Positions 7,821 through 16,590 are shown, numbered from the stretch's first letter. The stretch is DNA of 64,000 nucleotides from Affinibrenneria salicis (GCF_008710095.1 NZ_VYKJ01000013.1:1-64000); one strand, 5' to 3'. The notes: generated by a model from the sequence alone, not told the origin. A program made the numbers and translations.

Positions 7821-9002
7821 ATGGAAAGAACACAAAGTAGTTATTTTGCACTGGCTTGTCTGTGTGCTTTTGCTGTTGCCAATATTTATTATAATCAGCC
7901 CCTGCTTGAACTCTTTGCAAAAGATTTCGCGGTTGATGAAAAACATGCCGGTTCTGTTGCGATGTTTGTACAACTGTCTTATGCAGCAGGTCTTGTTTTC
8001 TTCGTGCCACTGGGCGACCGGTTTGAACGCAGGAAACTTCTTATTATTTTATTGGGCATTAATGCTGCTGCTTCGGCAGCGGCCTCTTTCACGCAAACGA
8101 TTGGACAGCTACTTACTGTAAATATTGTCATTGGTATGACATCTGTTGGTGCACAGATTGTCATTCCGATGGTATCCCTGATAGCTCCTGCGGAACAAAG
8201 AGGACGTGCAGTTGGAACCGTGATGAGCGGATTAATGGCTGGTGTCCTGTTTGGCAGGATCCTGTCCGGATTTGTTGGCAATTATTTTGGATGGCGGTCG
8301 ATGTATCTTGTGGCTACTGCTCTGGATCTTCTTTTGCTTATTATGGTTCCCAGACTTTTACCACACAGTAAAACGGCGGCATCACAGATCCCCTATCATT
8401 TACTGCTGAAATCACTTATCACTTTTTTTATAAAAGAAGGTGATCTCAGATTATCATGTTTTTGTGGGGCAATGATGTTTGGTGGGTTTAGCGCATTATG
8501 GGGTGGGCTTGCATTTTTACTTGCGCGACCACCTTACCATTATGGCAGTGATATTGTCGGCAGTTTCGGATTTGCAGGCATTGCCGGGATTCTTGCCACA
8601 CCTTATATAGGGAAAATGGCTGACCGTTACAGCCCACGTATTGTTGTATTAGTGGGAAGTGTGATTGCATTACTGGGTTTTATCTCTGTCTTCTTTTCTC
8701 CTCATTATCTGTTTGCGTTAATTGTTGCTCTTGTTCTTCTCGATATCGGAGGACGGGCAGGGCTTGTGGGGAACCAGCTGAGAGCGCTGGCATTATCCGC
8801 AGAAGGAAGGAGTCGTTTAAATACAGTATTTATGTGCTCTTATTTTATCGGTGGTGCTGTCGGAACCCGTGCGGGGGCTGAAATCAGTGTCCGGTACGGA
8901 TGGACCGGGATCACTGTAATGGGATTTATTCTTTCCTGTTTTGTCCTGTTGCTGAATATGAGACAAGCGAATACGAATAAAAATACTGATGCTCTGGCCT
9001 GA
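7821..9002 (+). CDS. MFS exporter, 12-TM DHA1/NepI-like
   Basis: A 393-residue major facilitator with about 12 membrane helices and the loop 2-3 motif GDRFERRKL after helix 2. The signatures NIYYNQPLL near the N-terminus and GGFSALWGGLAFLLARPPY at the middle are shared with the exporter at 26710-27909, so both belong to one subfamily. It lies 15 bp after the thioester reductase gene and is followed directly by a thiolase gene. I infer export of the pathway product or an intermediate. The A+T-rich base composition suggests foreign origin. Confidence 0.88.
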   Translation: MERTQSSYFALACLCAFAVANIYYNQPLLELFAKDFAVDEKHAGSVAMFVQLSYAAGLVFFVPLGDRFERRKLLIILLGINAAASAAASFTQTIGQLLTVNIVIGMTSVGAQIVIPMVSLIAPAEQRGRAVGTVMSGLMAGVLFGRILSGFVGNYFGWRSMYLVATALDLLLLIMVPRLLPHSKTAASQIPYHLLLKSLITFFIKEGDLRLSCFCGAMMFGGFSALWGGLAFLLARPPYHYGSDIVGSFGFAGIAGILATPYIGKMADRYSPRIVVLVGSVIALLGFISVFFSPHYLFALIVALVLLDIGGRAGLVGNQLRALALSAEGRSRLNTVFMCSYFIGGAVGTRAGAEISVRYGWTGITVMGFILSCFVLLLNMRQANTNKNTDALA

Positions 9003-9023
9003 GTGAATTTAAGAGGAAATAAT

Positions 9024-10226
9024 ATGATGAATGCCTATATTTGTGATGCCGTTCGTACCCCTTTTGGGCGTTATGGTGGAGCCCTTTCCTCTGTACGGGC
9101 CGATGATCTTGCAGCGCTGACGATTTCTGCTCTTATGGAAAGAAATCCGGCCATCAATTTCAGCAATATTGATGATGTTATTTTAGGTTGCGCGAATCAG
9201 GCCGGTGAGGATAACCGGAATGTCGCCCGGATGGCTCTTCTGCTGGCTGGCCTGCCTGCCAGTGTTCCGGGTACAACAATAAACCGGTTATGCGGCTCCA
9301 GTCTTGATGCCATTGCGGTAGCGGCGCGGGCAATCAAATCCGGTGAAGTCAATCTTATTATTGCCGGGGGAGTGGAAAATATGAGTCGTGCGCCGTTTGT
9401 TTTAGGTAAGTCAGACAAAGCTTTCTCGCGAAGTTTGAACATCGAAGATACAACAATGGGATGGCGATTCATTAATCCTGAAATGAAAGCTCGTTATGGC
9501 GTGGATACCATGCCTGAAACTGCTGAGAATGTTGCCCGCCAGTTTGGCATTTCCCGTGAAGAACAGGATTTGTTTGCTCTGACCAGCCAGAGGCGGGTAT
9601 CAGATGCTTATCGTAACGGGATTTTTAACGATGAGATTATTCCCGTCACCTTACCTCAGAAAAATAAAGAGAATATTATCTTCAATAAGGATGAACATCC
9701 ACGGGAAACCACGCCAGAGGCATTATCCCGTCTCAGAGGGGTTGTGACAGCAGATGGTACGATCACTGCTGGTAACGCATCAGGGATCAACGACGGCGCG
9801 GGAGCGTTATTAATCAGCAGTGAAACCGGGTTGTCCGAATATTCTCTTTCGCCAAAAGCGAGAATTCTGGCATCGGCAGTTGCGGGCGTAGAGCCAAGGA
9901 TCATGGGAGTTGGCCCGGTTTCAGCCGTCAGGAAAGTTCTTGAACTGGCAGGACTCACCCTCGACCAGATGGATGTGATAGAGATTAATGAAGCGTTTGC
10001 AGCTCAGGCGCTGGCAGTGATGAAACAACTGGATATTGAAGTTAATGATGAACGGATTAATCCCAACGGCGGAGCAATAGCGCTCGGACATCCGCTGGGG
10101 GCAAGCGGTGCAAGGCTTGTTATGACGGCCTGCTATCAACTGCAAAGAACAAAGGGGCGCTATGCACTTTGCACAATGTGTATTGGTGTCGGCCAGGGTA
10201 TTGCCGTTATCATCGAACGAATTTAG
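9024..10226 (+). CDS. Thiolase (acetyl-CoA acyltransferase, PcaF/FadA type)
   Basis: A 400-residue thiolase. The nucleophilic Cys lies in NRLCGSSLDAI (about residue 90), followed by GGVENMSRAP, the NEAFAAQ motif, the His in GGAIALGHPLGASGAR, and the second Cys in CIGVGQG. All catalytic residues are present. The family splits 3-ketoacyl-CoA or runs the reverse condensation; the length and motifs fit beta-ketoadipyl-CoA or short-chain thiolases. I choose the ATG at 9024 (AAGAGGAAAT upstream) over a GTG at 9003 that adds seven residues. Last gene of the operon; its stop lies 4 bp from the convergent LysR gene. Confidence 0.9.
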   Translation: MMNAYICDAVRTPFGRYGGALSSVRADDLAALTISALMERNPAINFSNIDDVILGCANQAGEDNRNVARMALLLAGLPASVPGTTINRLCGSSLDAIAVAARAIKSGEVNLIIAGGVENMSRAPFVLGKSDKAFSRSLNIEDTTMGWRFINPEMKARYGVDTMPETAENVARQFGISREEQDLFALTSQRRVSDAYRNGIFNDEIIPVTLPQKNKENIIFNKDEHPRETTPEALSRLRGVVTADGTITAGNASGINDGAGALLISSETGLSEYSLSPKARILASAVAGVEPRIMGVGPVSAVRKVLELAGLTLDQMDVIEINEAFAAQALAVMKQLDIEVNDERINPNGGAIALGHPLGASGARLVMTACYQLQRTKGRYALCTMCIGVGQGIAVIIERI

Positions 10227-10229
10227 TCA

Positions 10230-11132
10230 CTAAATAACAGCCGTAAGATTATCACGCAAAAATTGTAAAAAAACAGCCAGTTTGGGTGTCATTCTGGGAA
10301 GCGCACGCAAAAAATGGATATCGTCAACTTTCTGCTGCGGGTCATCAAATATATTGACCAGCCTGCCAGCTTTAATATCCTGTCCCACAACCCAGTTGGG
10401 CAGAAAGACGATCCCTAATCCTGAAATGGCTGCTTTTAGCAGAGCTTCGAAATCATTGCAACGCATATATAAGCGATACTCTCCTCCCTGAGTGTCGATA
10501 ATACGACTCCATGAAATGGAGTGTGGATCATGATATTTGTCCAGAATATGGTGGCCGGGGAGTTCAGTCGGTCCACCGGGAACCCCATATTGCTCAATAT
10601 AACGAGGGCTTGCACAGGCAATCCAGGTCTGGTGCGCTATTTTTGTCGCATACAGTGAGCTGTTTTTTAGTTTACCAATGCGAACCGCTGCATCAAGGCG
10701 TTCTATTGATGGGATTTCAAGTTGCTCTGTAAGATCCAGAACAAGATCCAGAACAAGATCCACATCAGGATAATGAGATTTGAATTCTGGTAGCCAGGGG
10801 AAAATATGGAGTTTTGCAAAAGTCGGCAAACAACTGATGCGCAATGTCCCTGTCACTTCTTCATTTAAAGAAACGATTTCATCACGCATATCATTGAGCG
10901 CTTCAAGTACCCCCACTGCACGGGTAAACAATGCATCGCCGATTTCTGTTAAATGAATGCCACGGGTGCTTCGTGTGAAGAGGGGGGCTTTCATTACCGC
11001 TTCAAGCATATCAATTTTTCGCATGATGGATGACGGGTTTACGCCGTGGCGGCGTGCAACCGCTGAAAATGAACCACATCTTGCTATTTCAACAAACAAA
11101 GAAAGGTTTTCTGTATAACGGTAAATGTCCAT
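10230..11132 (-). CDS. LysR-family regulator with duplicated LVLD segment
   Basis: A 300-residue LysR protein. The HTH is at about residues 18-60 (CGSFSAVARRHGVNPSSIMRKI) and the effector domain from about 90. It is of the AaeR/DmlR-like group judging from FTRSTRGIHLTEIG. Convergent to the thioester reductase-MFS-thiolase operon and probably its regulator. In the effector domain the sequence LVLDLVLDLTEQ arises from tandem 12-bp units at about 10731-10765, which adds four residues compared with a single-unit reading. This may alter effector binding or be neutral. Confidence 0.88.
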   Translation of the reverse strand: MDIYRYTENLSLFVEIARCGSFSAVARRHGVNPSSIMRKIDMLEAVMKAPLFTRSTRGIHLTEIGDALFTRAVGVLEALNDMRDEIVSLNEEVTGTLRISCLPTFAKLHIFPWLPEFKSHYPDVDLVLDLVLDLTEQLEIPSIERLDAAVRIGKLKNSSLYATKIAHQTWIACASPRYIEQYGVPGGPTELPGHHILDKYHDPHSISWSRIIDTQGGEYRLYMRCNDFEALLKAAISGLGIVFLPNWVVGQDIKAGRLVNIFDDPQQKVDDIHFLRALPRMTPKLAVFLQFLRDNLTAVI

Positions 11133-11586
11133 TGTTTCTCTTGATATATTTCACCACTCCCCTGGCAGGGATACGATTTCGTCTGACCTGAGCCCGGACA
11201 GAAACCAGCAACAAATCCACCCCTGGATTATCGGAGGCTGATTTTGTCCGGGGTGAGCATCGTAACACCAGAGCAGATAATGATGCCAGAAGCGCGGCCC
11301 TGTTTCTCATCTGGCCTGTCTGATGTGTCAGGTTCAGCCTGGGAAGCCCCTCCAAAATTGCCCAGAGAGCTGACAGTGGCAAATTCTGTTAACGCGTTCT
11401 GCCAATAACAGAAACAGGGTTGTTCGCAGGTTCAGACAGCAGCGTGAGAATGCGCGACCCTGCTGTACTCACTGAACGGCATAGAACCGGAAAATGGCTG
11501 CGTTTCTACATTACAGATTAAATGAATAATGCCGTGCCAGCACAGGCTGATACGGCTTTTTTCATAATCTTATTATGCCCGATGCA
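11133..11586. other. Intergenic stretch between LysR gene and integrase
   Basis: No gene is supported in these 454 bp. A hairpin GCCGT/ACGGC at 11531-11556 followed by six T could be a terminator for plus-strand transcription, but no plus-strand gene precedes it. The rest shows nothing I can name. Confidence 0.5.
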
Positions 11587-12855
11587 TTATGCCGCTTTGT
11601 GGCCGTCTTCCTGACCCTGGATATACGGCGGCACATATGCTTCCCGGCAGGTATCCAGATAATCCGACCACCACTGCATCATCGCCTTACGGGCTTCCAG
11701 ATGTTCCGCTTTGTGGATATAAGCCAGACGCACGGTGTTGCGTTCCTGATGGCTCATCTGGCGCTCCACTGCATCCTGCGACCATAAACCGGATTCCATC
11801 AGGGCACTGCATGCCATTGCCCGGAAGCCATGACCGCAGATATCCTCTTTCGTGTCCCAGCCCATAAGGCGCAGTGACTTATTCACGGTGTTTTCGCACA
11901 TCGGCTTGTACGGGTTATGGTCGCCGGGGAACACCAGTTCACCATCACCGGAAATCTCCTTAATCTGTTTCAGAATGGCGATGGCCTGTTCTGAGAGGGG
12001 CACGATATGCGGGGTGCGCATTTTTGCACCTCGCCCGGAATAACGTACGCCTGCAATGGCTTCGCGTGCCCCGGGTATCGTCCAGACCCGGTTCCTGAAA
12101 TCAATCTCCGACCAGCGGGCAAAACGCAGTTCACTGGAGCGAATGAACACATGTAACGTCAGCAGGACGGCAAGCCGGGTGAGTTCCCGTCCCTGGTGAT
12201 AACCGTCAATCCGTTCAAGCAGTTCAGGCAGCCGCTCCAGCGGCAGGGCGGGATAGTGGTGTCTCATGGGGGGAGCCGTCACGCCATCAAGATTTGCCGC
12301 CGGGTTGTTATCGATTAATCCCTGATGAACTGCATAACGCATTATGTTGCTGAGGTGCTGCCGCGTGCGGGACGCGACTTCCAGCAGGCCCTTTTCCTCA
12401 ATGCCTTTCAGCAGGTCAATGAAATGACGGGGTTTAAGCTCTGAGACTGACAGGTGACCGATAACCGGAAATACATGATTGTTCAGGCTGGCAAGCAGGC
12501 GGTCAGCGGTGTTCTGCGACCATTTCTTATTGCTTTTATGCCACGCCAGCGCCACGGTTGTAAACACCTTCTCCGGTGTGCAGGCTCCGCGTTCAGCGGC
12601 ACGTCGCTGCGCCGGGTTGATGTTCAGCGCCAGCATCTTACGGATGCCTTCGCGCTGCTGGCGGGCGTCAGACAGGGAGACGGCAGGATAGGCACCCAGT
12701 GCAATACGGGATTCTTTGCCGTTAATACGGTATTTAAGATACCAGAGACGGGAACCGCCCGGTTTGACCAGAAGATACAGACCGTGGGAATCGGAGACTT
12801 TAAAGGATTTATCAGAAGGTTTGAGACTACGGATTTTCGCATCGGTAAGGGACAT
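11587..12855 (-). CDS. P4-type tyrosine integrase of the tRNA-Asn island
   Basis: A 422-residue integrase. It has an arm-binding DUF4102 domain (residues 1-85), a core-binding domain (about 100-185) and a catalytic domain (about 205-400). The catalytic residues are visible: Arg in FIRSSELR, His-Arg in CGHGFRA, His in QMSHQE and the Tyr nucleophile in RLAYIHKAEH. It catalyses insertion and excision at the tRNA-Asn 3' end, 160 bp away. Intact, so the island may still excise. Its closest relative in the window is the truncated integrase at 125-799. Confidence 0.95.
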   Translation of the reverse strand: MSLTDAKIRSLKPSDKSFKVSDSHGLYLLVKPGGSRLWYLKYRINGKESRIALGAYPAVSLSDARQQREGIRKMLALNINPAQRRAAERGACTPEKVFTTVALAWHKSNKKWSQNTADRLLASLNNHVFPVIGHLSVSELKPRHFIDLLKGIEEKGLLEVASRTRQHLSNIMRYAVHQGLIDNNPAANLDGVTAPPMRHHYPALPLERLPELLERIDGYHQGRELTRLAVLLTLHVFIRSSELRFARWSEIDFRNRVWTIPGAREAIAGVRYSGRGAKMRTPHIVPLSEQAIAILKQIKEISGDGELVFPGDHNPYKPMCENTVNKSLRLMGWDTKEDICGHGFRAMACSALMESGLWSQDAVERQMSHQERNTVRLAYIHKAEHLEARKAMMQWWSDYLDTCREAYVPPYIQGQEDGHKAA

Positions 12856-13015
12856 ATGGGGGTCACTCCATTATCGAACTAACCTGACCCCAGATTTGAC
12901 CACCAATTTTTCCCGATGCGGAGGGGCAAATCAAAATGCACCGGGAAGAGTTTTCACGCTAACCTCTTGAATCAAAATAACATAAGGATTCACAAGGATG
13001 CATGAAAACAGGAAA

Positions 13016-13033
13016 TTGGCTCCTCTGACTGGG
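13016..13033. repeat. Island attachment-site copy inside tRNA-Asn
   Basis: These 18 bp are identical to 959-976 and form the 3' end of the tRNA-Asn gene plus one base. Insertion here rebuilds the complete tRNA, as usual for this integrase family. Confidence 0.85.
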
Positions 13034-13092
13034 CTCGAACCAGTGACATACGGATTAACAGTCCGCCGTTCTACCAACTGAACTACAGAGGA
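13017..13092 (-). tRNA. tRNA-Asn (GTT)
   Basis: The 76-nt minus-strand sequence starts TCCTCTGTAGTTCAG, has the anticodon loop with GTT, a GGTTCGAGCC T-arm and an encoded CCA end. It reads like E. coli asn tRNA genes. It is the integration target of the island on its left and, judging from the second repeat, of a further tandem island. Confidence 0.97.
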
Positions 13093-13418
13093 ATTGTTTG
13101 ATGCGGGGCATCATAGCGGCAGCGCGCCGCCTTTGTCAAAGGCTGCGCGCACTTTGGCGTGCTGACTGTCGAACTAATAATCAACGTATTGAATTTACTG
13201 ACTGGTTTACCGCTTTGGCGATGATTTTTTCTGCTTATCGGACGGTGATGCACTGCGGCAGAGCAGCCATTGCTTTCGTATAGAGCAGGCGATGTAAACC
13301 GCCGCGGTCTGTTTGGCGGTTAAAAATTCTCTCTTCGTGCAGGTATTCCATTGTTTTTCCTTATCTGACCATGGGGTTATGCTTATTTGATCGAAGATAC
13401 GCGATGGGGGTAATGATC
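13093..13418. other. Intergenic stretch between tRNA-Asn and nac
   Basis: I see no supported gene. Frames that open here lack a ribosome site and family resemblance. The stretch holds the upstream region of tRNA-Asn on one strand and leads into the nac promoter on the other. Confidence 0.5.
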
Positions 13419-13434
13419 TGGCGTGCTTTTTGCT
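13419..13434 (+). promoter_or_regulatory. Sigma-54 promoter of nac
   Basis: TGGCGTGCTTTTTGCT has the -24 GG and -12 GC of sigma-54 promoters, exactly 10 bases apart, with TGGC and TTGC boxes. It lies 33 bp before the nac ATG. In Klebsiella and E. coli nac is transcribed from a sigma-54 promoter under NtrC, so the regulation seems kept although the gene is shortened. Confidence 0.8.
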
Positions 13435-13466
13435 TATTGCTATCAGTGACATATCAGGAGGTAGCA

Positions 13467-13733
13467 ATGAACTTTAGACGGCTTAAATATTTTGTGAAAA
13501 TTGTCGATATTGGTAGTCTCACCCAGGCAGCTGAGCTGTTACATATCGCACAGCCGGCACTAAGTCAGCAGGTTGCGACGCTGGAAAATGAGCTGGAGCA
13601 GCAGCTTCTGGTCCGCAATCGTCGCGGCGTGACGCCCACGGAAGCGGGCAGGGTATTATATGGTCACGCTCAGGCAATCTTACGACAGTGTGAGCAGGCA
13701 AGGATCGCGGTTAACGACGCCAGGCAATCCTGA
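13467..13733 (+). CDS. nac: Nitrogen assimilation control protein Nac, truncated to DNA-binding domain
   Basis: The first 84 or so residues (MNFRRLKYFVKIVDIGSLTQ and on) are nearly those of E. coli/Klebsiella Nac, including the HTH and most of the linker helix. A stop then follows at 88 residues, where the usual protein of about 305 residues continues. No effector-domain sequence is visible downstream in any frame. The AGGAGGT ribosome site and sigma-54 promoter are intact. For Klebsiella Nac the amino-terminal 100 residues have been reported to carry the known activities, so this short form may be functional; it could equally be a decaying gene. Confidence 0.88.
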   Translation: MNFRRLKYFVKIVDIGSLTQAAELLHIAQPALSQQVATLENELEQQLLVRNRRGVTPTEAGRVLYGHAQAILRQCEQARIAVNDARQS

Positions 13734-14179
13734 AAAACGTCTCTATATTCATGTGACAGACCGCCAGCAAGCGGTTTGTTACATGAAATCTGCATCTTCT
13801 TTATAGAATGTTATTCTCCGCACGGTTGTTTTCCCGCCTGGTGTCGTTTTTATCTTCGCAACTGGTTATAATCCCGGTAAAGATGGCATGTTACATTCTG
13901 TATTAATCGATACATATCCTGAATAAATCGAGTTGTGGGAAGGTTATCGGCAGCAACTTCCATGGTGCGGGCTTCGGCGCGTGACCGGGGAAACGACATT
14001 GCCGGCGCGGACCGTTCTGAATGCCGGCGGCGTGCAAGGACTCAGGTATGGCTGGCAGGCTAAGCTGACATTCCAGCGGCTTGAGGCATGACGGGTATAG
14101 CGGTGATCTCGTTCAGCAGTATGATGACTGGCATAGGGTGCATCTAAAGCCTCAGTATTCCCTTGATTAAGGAGTTCAA
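13734..14179. other. Intergenic stretch between nac and iraP
   Basis: About 445 bp without a supportable gene, and without remnants of the missing Nac effector domain. A likely iraP promoter should be in the right part, but I cannot fix one. Confidence 0.45.
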
Positions 14180-14443
14180 ATGAATAATCTTCTCTCCCAA
14201 CTGCTGCTCAATCTTGCTGAAAAAGAGGCCGCGGAGAAAGAACTGCATGCTAAGGTGGAATCGCTGGAAGTGTTGGTCGCCGCGATAATTTCTACCTTAA
14301 GCAGAGAAAAATCCGCTGAGGTAATAGAAAAAATCGAAAGCGCGCTGGCTGATATTGCCCGTAATAATGGGGGCGCGATGAAGTCTGATTTGGAATTGCT
14401 TAGTCATAATATTGCACGTATTACTTCTGTTGCAACACGTTGA
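14180..14443 (+). CDS. iraP: RssB anti-adaptor IraP-like protein
   Basis: An 87-residue protein with the same size and pattern as E. coli IraP (86 residues): NLLSQLLLNLAEKEAAEKEL corresponds to the N-terminal coiled-coil helix, followed by VESLEVLVAAIIS, and a helical C-terminus. IraP binds the response regulator RssB and so blocks delivery of RpoS to ClpXP under stress. Monocistronic, with an AAGGAG ribosome site. Identity with E. coli is partial, so the function is inferred from the pattern and length. Confidence 0.75.
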   Translation: MNNLLSQLLLNLAEKEAAEKELHAKVESLEVLVAAIISTLSREKSAEVIEKIESALADIARNNGGAMKSDLELLSHNIARITSVATR

Positions 14444-14570
14444 ATATAATGTTTTCTATCTGAGACGACTCTGGTTAAGATCGTGCTCCATATGGTTATC
14501 GCGGTTTAAATGATATGCTTAAATTTTGTTAAATTATTAAAGCGAATTAGCGTCCGTCAGGATATAGACT

Positions 14571-14735
14571 CAATACCCTCGTACATTAATGCTTCTCTTC
14601 TGACCATGCTACAACATATAACAGATGGTAAGATAAAGAGAATAAACACTAAAACAGTGAATTAAACTTTACTCATAATATTGTTGTCACTGTAACCGGT
14701 AGCGGCAGGTATGGCGCCATTATACGAGGCTGTTT
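14571..14735. repeat. MITE-like element, diverged long form (copy E)
   Basis: About 165 bp whose ends (AATACCCTCGTACATTAATGC and the reverse complement of GGCGCCATTATACGAGGC) and interior (TGACCATGCTAC, TAACAGATGGTAAG) correspond position by position with the 164-bp copy at 38873-39036, though much diverged. Confidence 0.6.
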
Positions 14736-14800
14736 AGCTAAATAACGAGAAGAGGACGAATAATTGTCCGATCGCGGCCACGGTGAATCATTAAACAAAA

Positions 14801-14827
14801 AGCGCTGATATTATCAGCGCTTTTTTT
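14801..14827. terminator. Intrinsic terminator of cycA (bidirectional)
   Basis: AGCGCTGATA and TATCAGCGCT form a 10-bp hairpin. It is flanked by A-runs on the left (T-run for the minus strand) and a run of eight T on the right. It starts four bases after the cycA stop on the minus strand. Confidence 0.85.
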
Positions 14828-14830
14828 CGA

Positions 14831-16246
14831 TCAGACTACTCGTTTTTTCTTACGGATAAAGAAGTAAGCCACGGCCAGGGTAATAAACCACAGCGGCGTG
14901 ACGGTGAGCGCCTGCAGCGTATCGGGCTGCAGGGTAAGCAGCGCGATGACGAAGACGAAAAATGCCAGACACACCCAGCACATCAGTTTGCCGGCCGGCA
15001 TTTTGTAGCCCGAGCTCTTGTGCAGGTCCGGGCTGCGTCGGCGATAAACCAGATAGGAGCACAGGATAATGCTCCATACGAACATAAATAGAATCGCTGA
15101 AACCGTGGTGACGAGGGTAAATACGGTCATGACATTTGGGATCAGATAAATAAGCACTACGCCGGACAGCAGGCAGATGCAGGAAAACAGCAGGCCGCTG
15201 GAGGGCACGGCGCGTTTAGACAACCGGCCGAAGCTCGCGGGAGCATCGCCTTGTTTAGCCAGCCCGAATAGCATACGGCTGGTGGAAAATACGCCGCTGT
15301 TGGCCGAAGAGGCGGCGGACGTCAGCACGACAAAGTTAATAATACTTGCGGCGGCGGGCAGGCCGGCCAACAGGAACATTTCAACGAACGGACTGCGATC
15401 GGCCACGATTGAGCGCCAGGGGGTCACCGACATGATCATGATTAGCGAGAATACATAGAACATGATGATGCGAATGGGGATGGCATTGATGGCGCGCGGC
15501 AGAACGGTGTGTGGGTCTTTGGTTTCGGCCGCGGTGGTGCCGACCAGTTCAATGCCGACAAAGGCAAACACGGCAATCTGAAAGCCGGCGAAGAACCCGC
15601 CTATGCCTTTCGGAAACATGCCGCCGTCATTCCACAGATTGTTGAACGTGGCGATATGGCCGGTTGGCGAACGAAAGTGCATCATCACCAGCGCAACACC
15701 AGTGATAATCAGCGCGACAATCGCAACGATTTTAATCATGGAGAACCAGAACTCCATTTCGCCGAACATCTTGACCGTAGCCAGATTCAACGTCAGCAAG
15801 AGCAGTACGCACAATAATGAAGCAATCCACTGCGACAGGTCCGGAAACCAAAACTGGGCGTAAGCGCTGATGGCAACAACATCCGCGGTGCCCGTCACCA
15901 CCCAGCAGAACCAGTAGGTCCAGCCGGTAAAAAAACCGGCCCACGGGCCGAGCAGGTCGGTGGAGAAATCGCTGAATGATTTATAATCCAGATTGGAAAG
16001 CAGAATTTCGCCCATGGCGCGCATCACGAAAAACAGCATGAAGCCGATAATCATATAGACAAAGATGATTGACGGCCCCGCCAGGCTGATCGTTTTCCCC
16101 GAGCCCATGAACAAGCCGGTACCGATGGCGCCGCCGATGGCGATGAGTTGTATATGGCGATTGGTCAGATTTCGCCGCAGACTCTGGCCGCCGGCGCGGG
16201 TCGGCGCGGCCTTTGTCTGTGTCGTCACTTTCGATTGATCTACCAT
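14831..16246 (-). CDS. cycA: D-serine/D-alanine/glycine:H+ symporter CycA
   Basis: A 471-residue amino-acid permease of the APC superfamily with 12 membrane helices, nearly identical in pattern to E. coli CycA: NLTNRHIQLIAIGGAIGTGL, GMGSGKTISLAGPS region, WTYWFCWVVTG and AFVGIELVGTTAAETKDP. It imports glycine, D-alanine, D-serine and D-cycloserine through the inner membrane. The start MVDQSKV at 16246 matches the known N-terminus; an in-frame extension upstream is unlikely to be translated. Monocistronic, with an intrinsic terminator. In E. coli the mRNA is repressed by GcvB; I did not verify a pairing site here. Confidence 0.95.
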   Translation of the reverse strand: MVDQSKVTTQTKAAPTRAGGQSLRRNLTNRHIQLIAIGGAIGTGLFMGSGKTISLAGPSIIFVYMIIGFMLFFVMRAMGEILLSNLDYKSFSDFSTDLLGPWAGFFTGWTYWFCWVVTGTADVVAISAYAQFWFPDLSQWIASLLCVLLLLTLNLATVKMFGEMEFWFSMIKIVAIVALIITGVALVMMHFRSPTGHIATFNNLWNDGGMFPKGIGGFFAGFQIAVFAFVGIELVGTTAAETKDPHTVLPRAINAIPIRIIMFYVFSLIMIMSVTPWRSIVADRSPFVEMFLLAGLPAAASIINFVVLTSAASSANSGVFSTSRMLFGLAKQGDAPASFGRLSKRAVPSSGLLFSCICLLSGVVLIYLIPNVMTVFTLVTTVSAILFMFVWSIILCSYLVYRRRSPDLHKSSGYKMPAGKLMCWVCLAFFVFVIALLTLQPDTLQALTVTPLWFITLAVAYFFIRKKKRVV

Positions 16247-16551
16247 TTGGTTCGTATTTCCTGTTTTTGTCTGTGATGTTGTGTTGAGCTCTTCTGGCTC
16301 TCTGTGCGCTATGCGATCCCCGTAAGCCGGGATGATATTAATAGCACAGCAAAGCAGGCCTGCGCTGCGCAAGATCGCAAATTATATGAGGCGTCACGGA
16401 TATATTAACGTGCGTTTTTTGTACCAGGGAGCGTGACAATCTGAAATAAAAGGAGTGCAGAGCTGACGGGCGCTAAGACTAGCAAAAACGGCCCGTGCGG
16501 ACAATGTTATTTTCCGGTTGGGAGAGCAGTAGAAAAAAATGCGTGAAATAT

Positions 16552-16580
16552 TTGACAGCGGGCGTCAGTAGTATAATAAT
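16552..16580 (+). promoter_or_regulatory. Promoter of tRNA-Lys
   Basis: TTGACA at 16552-16557 and AATAAT at 16575-16580, 17 bp apart, lie 10 bp before the tRNA. TATAAT at 16572 overlaps but gives a spacing of only 14. A GC-rich CCCCGCC discriminator follows, as in stable-RNA promoters. Confidence 0.7.
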
Positions 16581-16590
16581 CCCCGCCGTT

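Larger units (their letters stand above)
959..13033. mobile_element. 12-kb P4-type genomic island integrated at tRNA-Asn
   Basis: The island is bounded by an 18-bp direct repeat and carries an integrase next to the tRNA, pointing away from it. Cargo is two metabolic or export cassettes plus an ArdC antirestriction gene. Several cargo genes are visibly richer in A+T than the core genes to the right. No relaxase or conjugation genes are seen, so it is either a mobilisable or a non-conjugative island. Confidence 0.85.

Noticed and set aside
11575..11867. Plus-strand frames opposite the integrase C-terminus
   Set aside because: They are antisense to a clearly conserved integrase.
13371..13466. 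Upstream extension of the Nac frame
   Set aside because: The known Nac N-terminus begins at 13467 with a perfect AGGAGGT site, and the extension covers the sigma-54 promoter.
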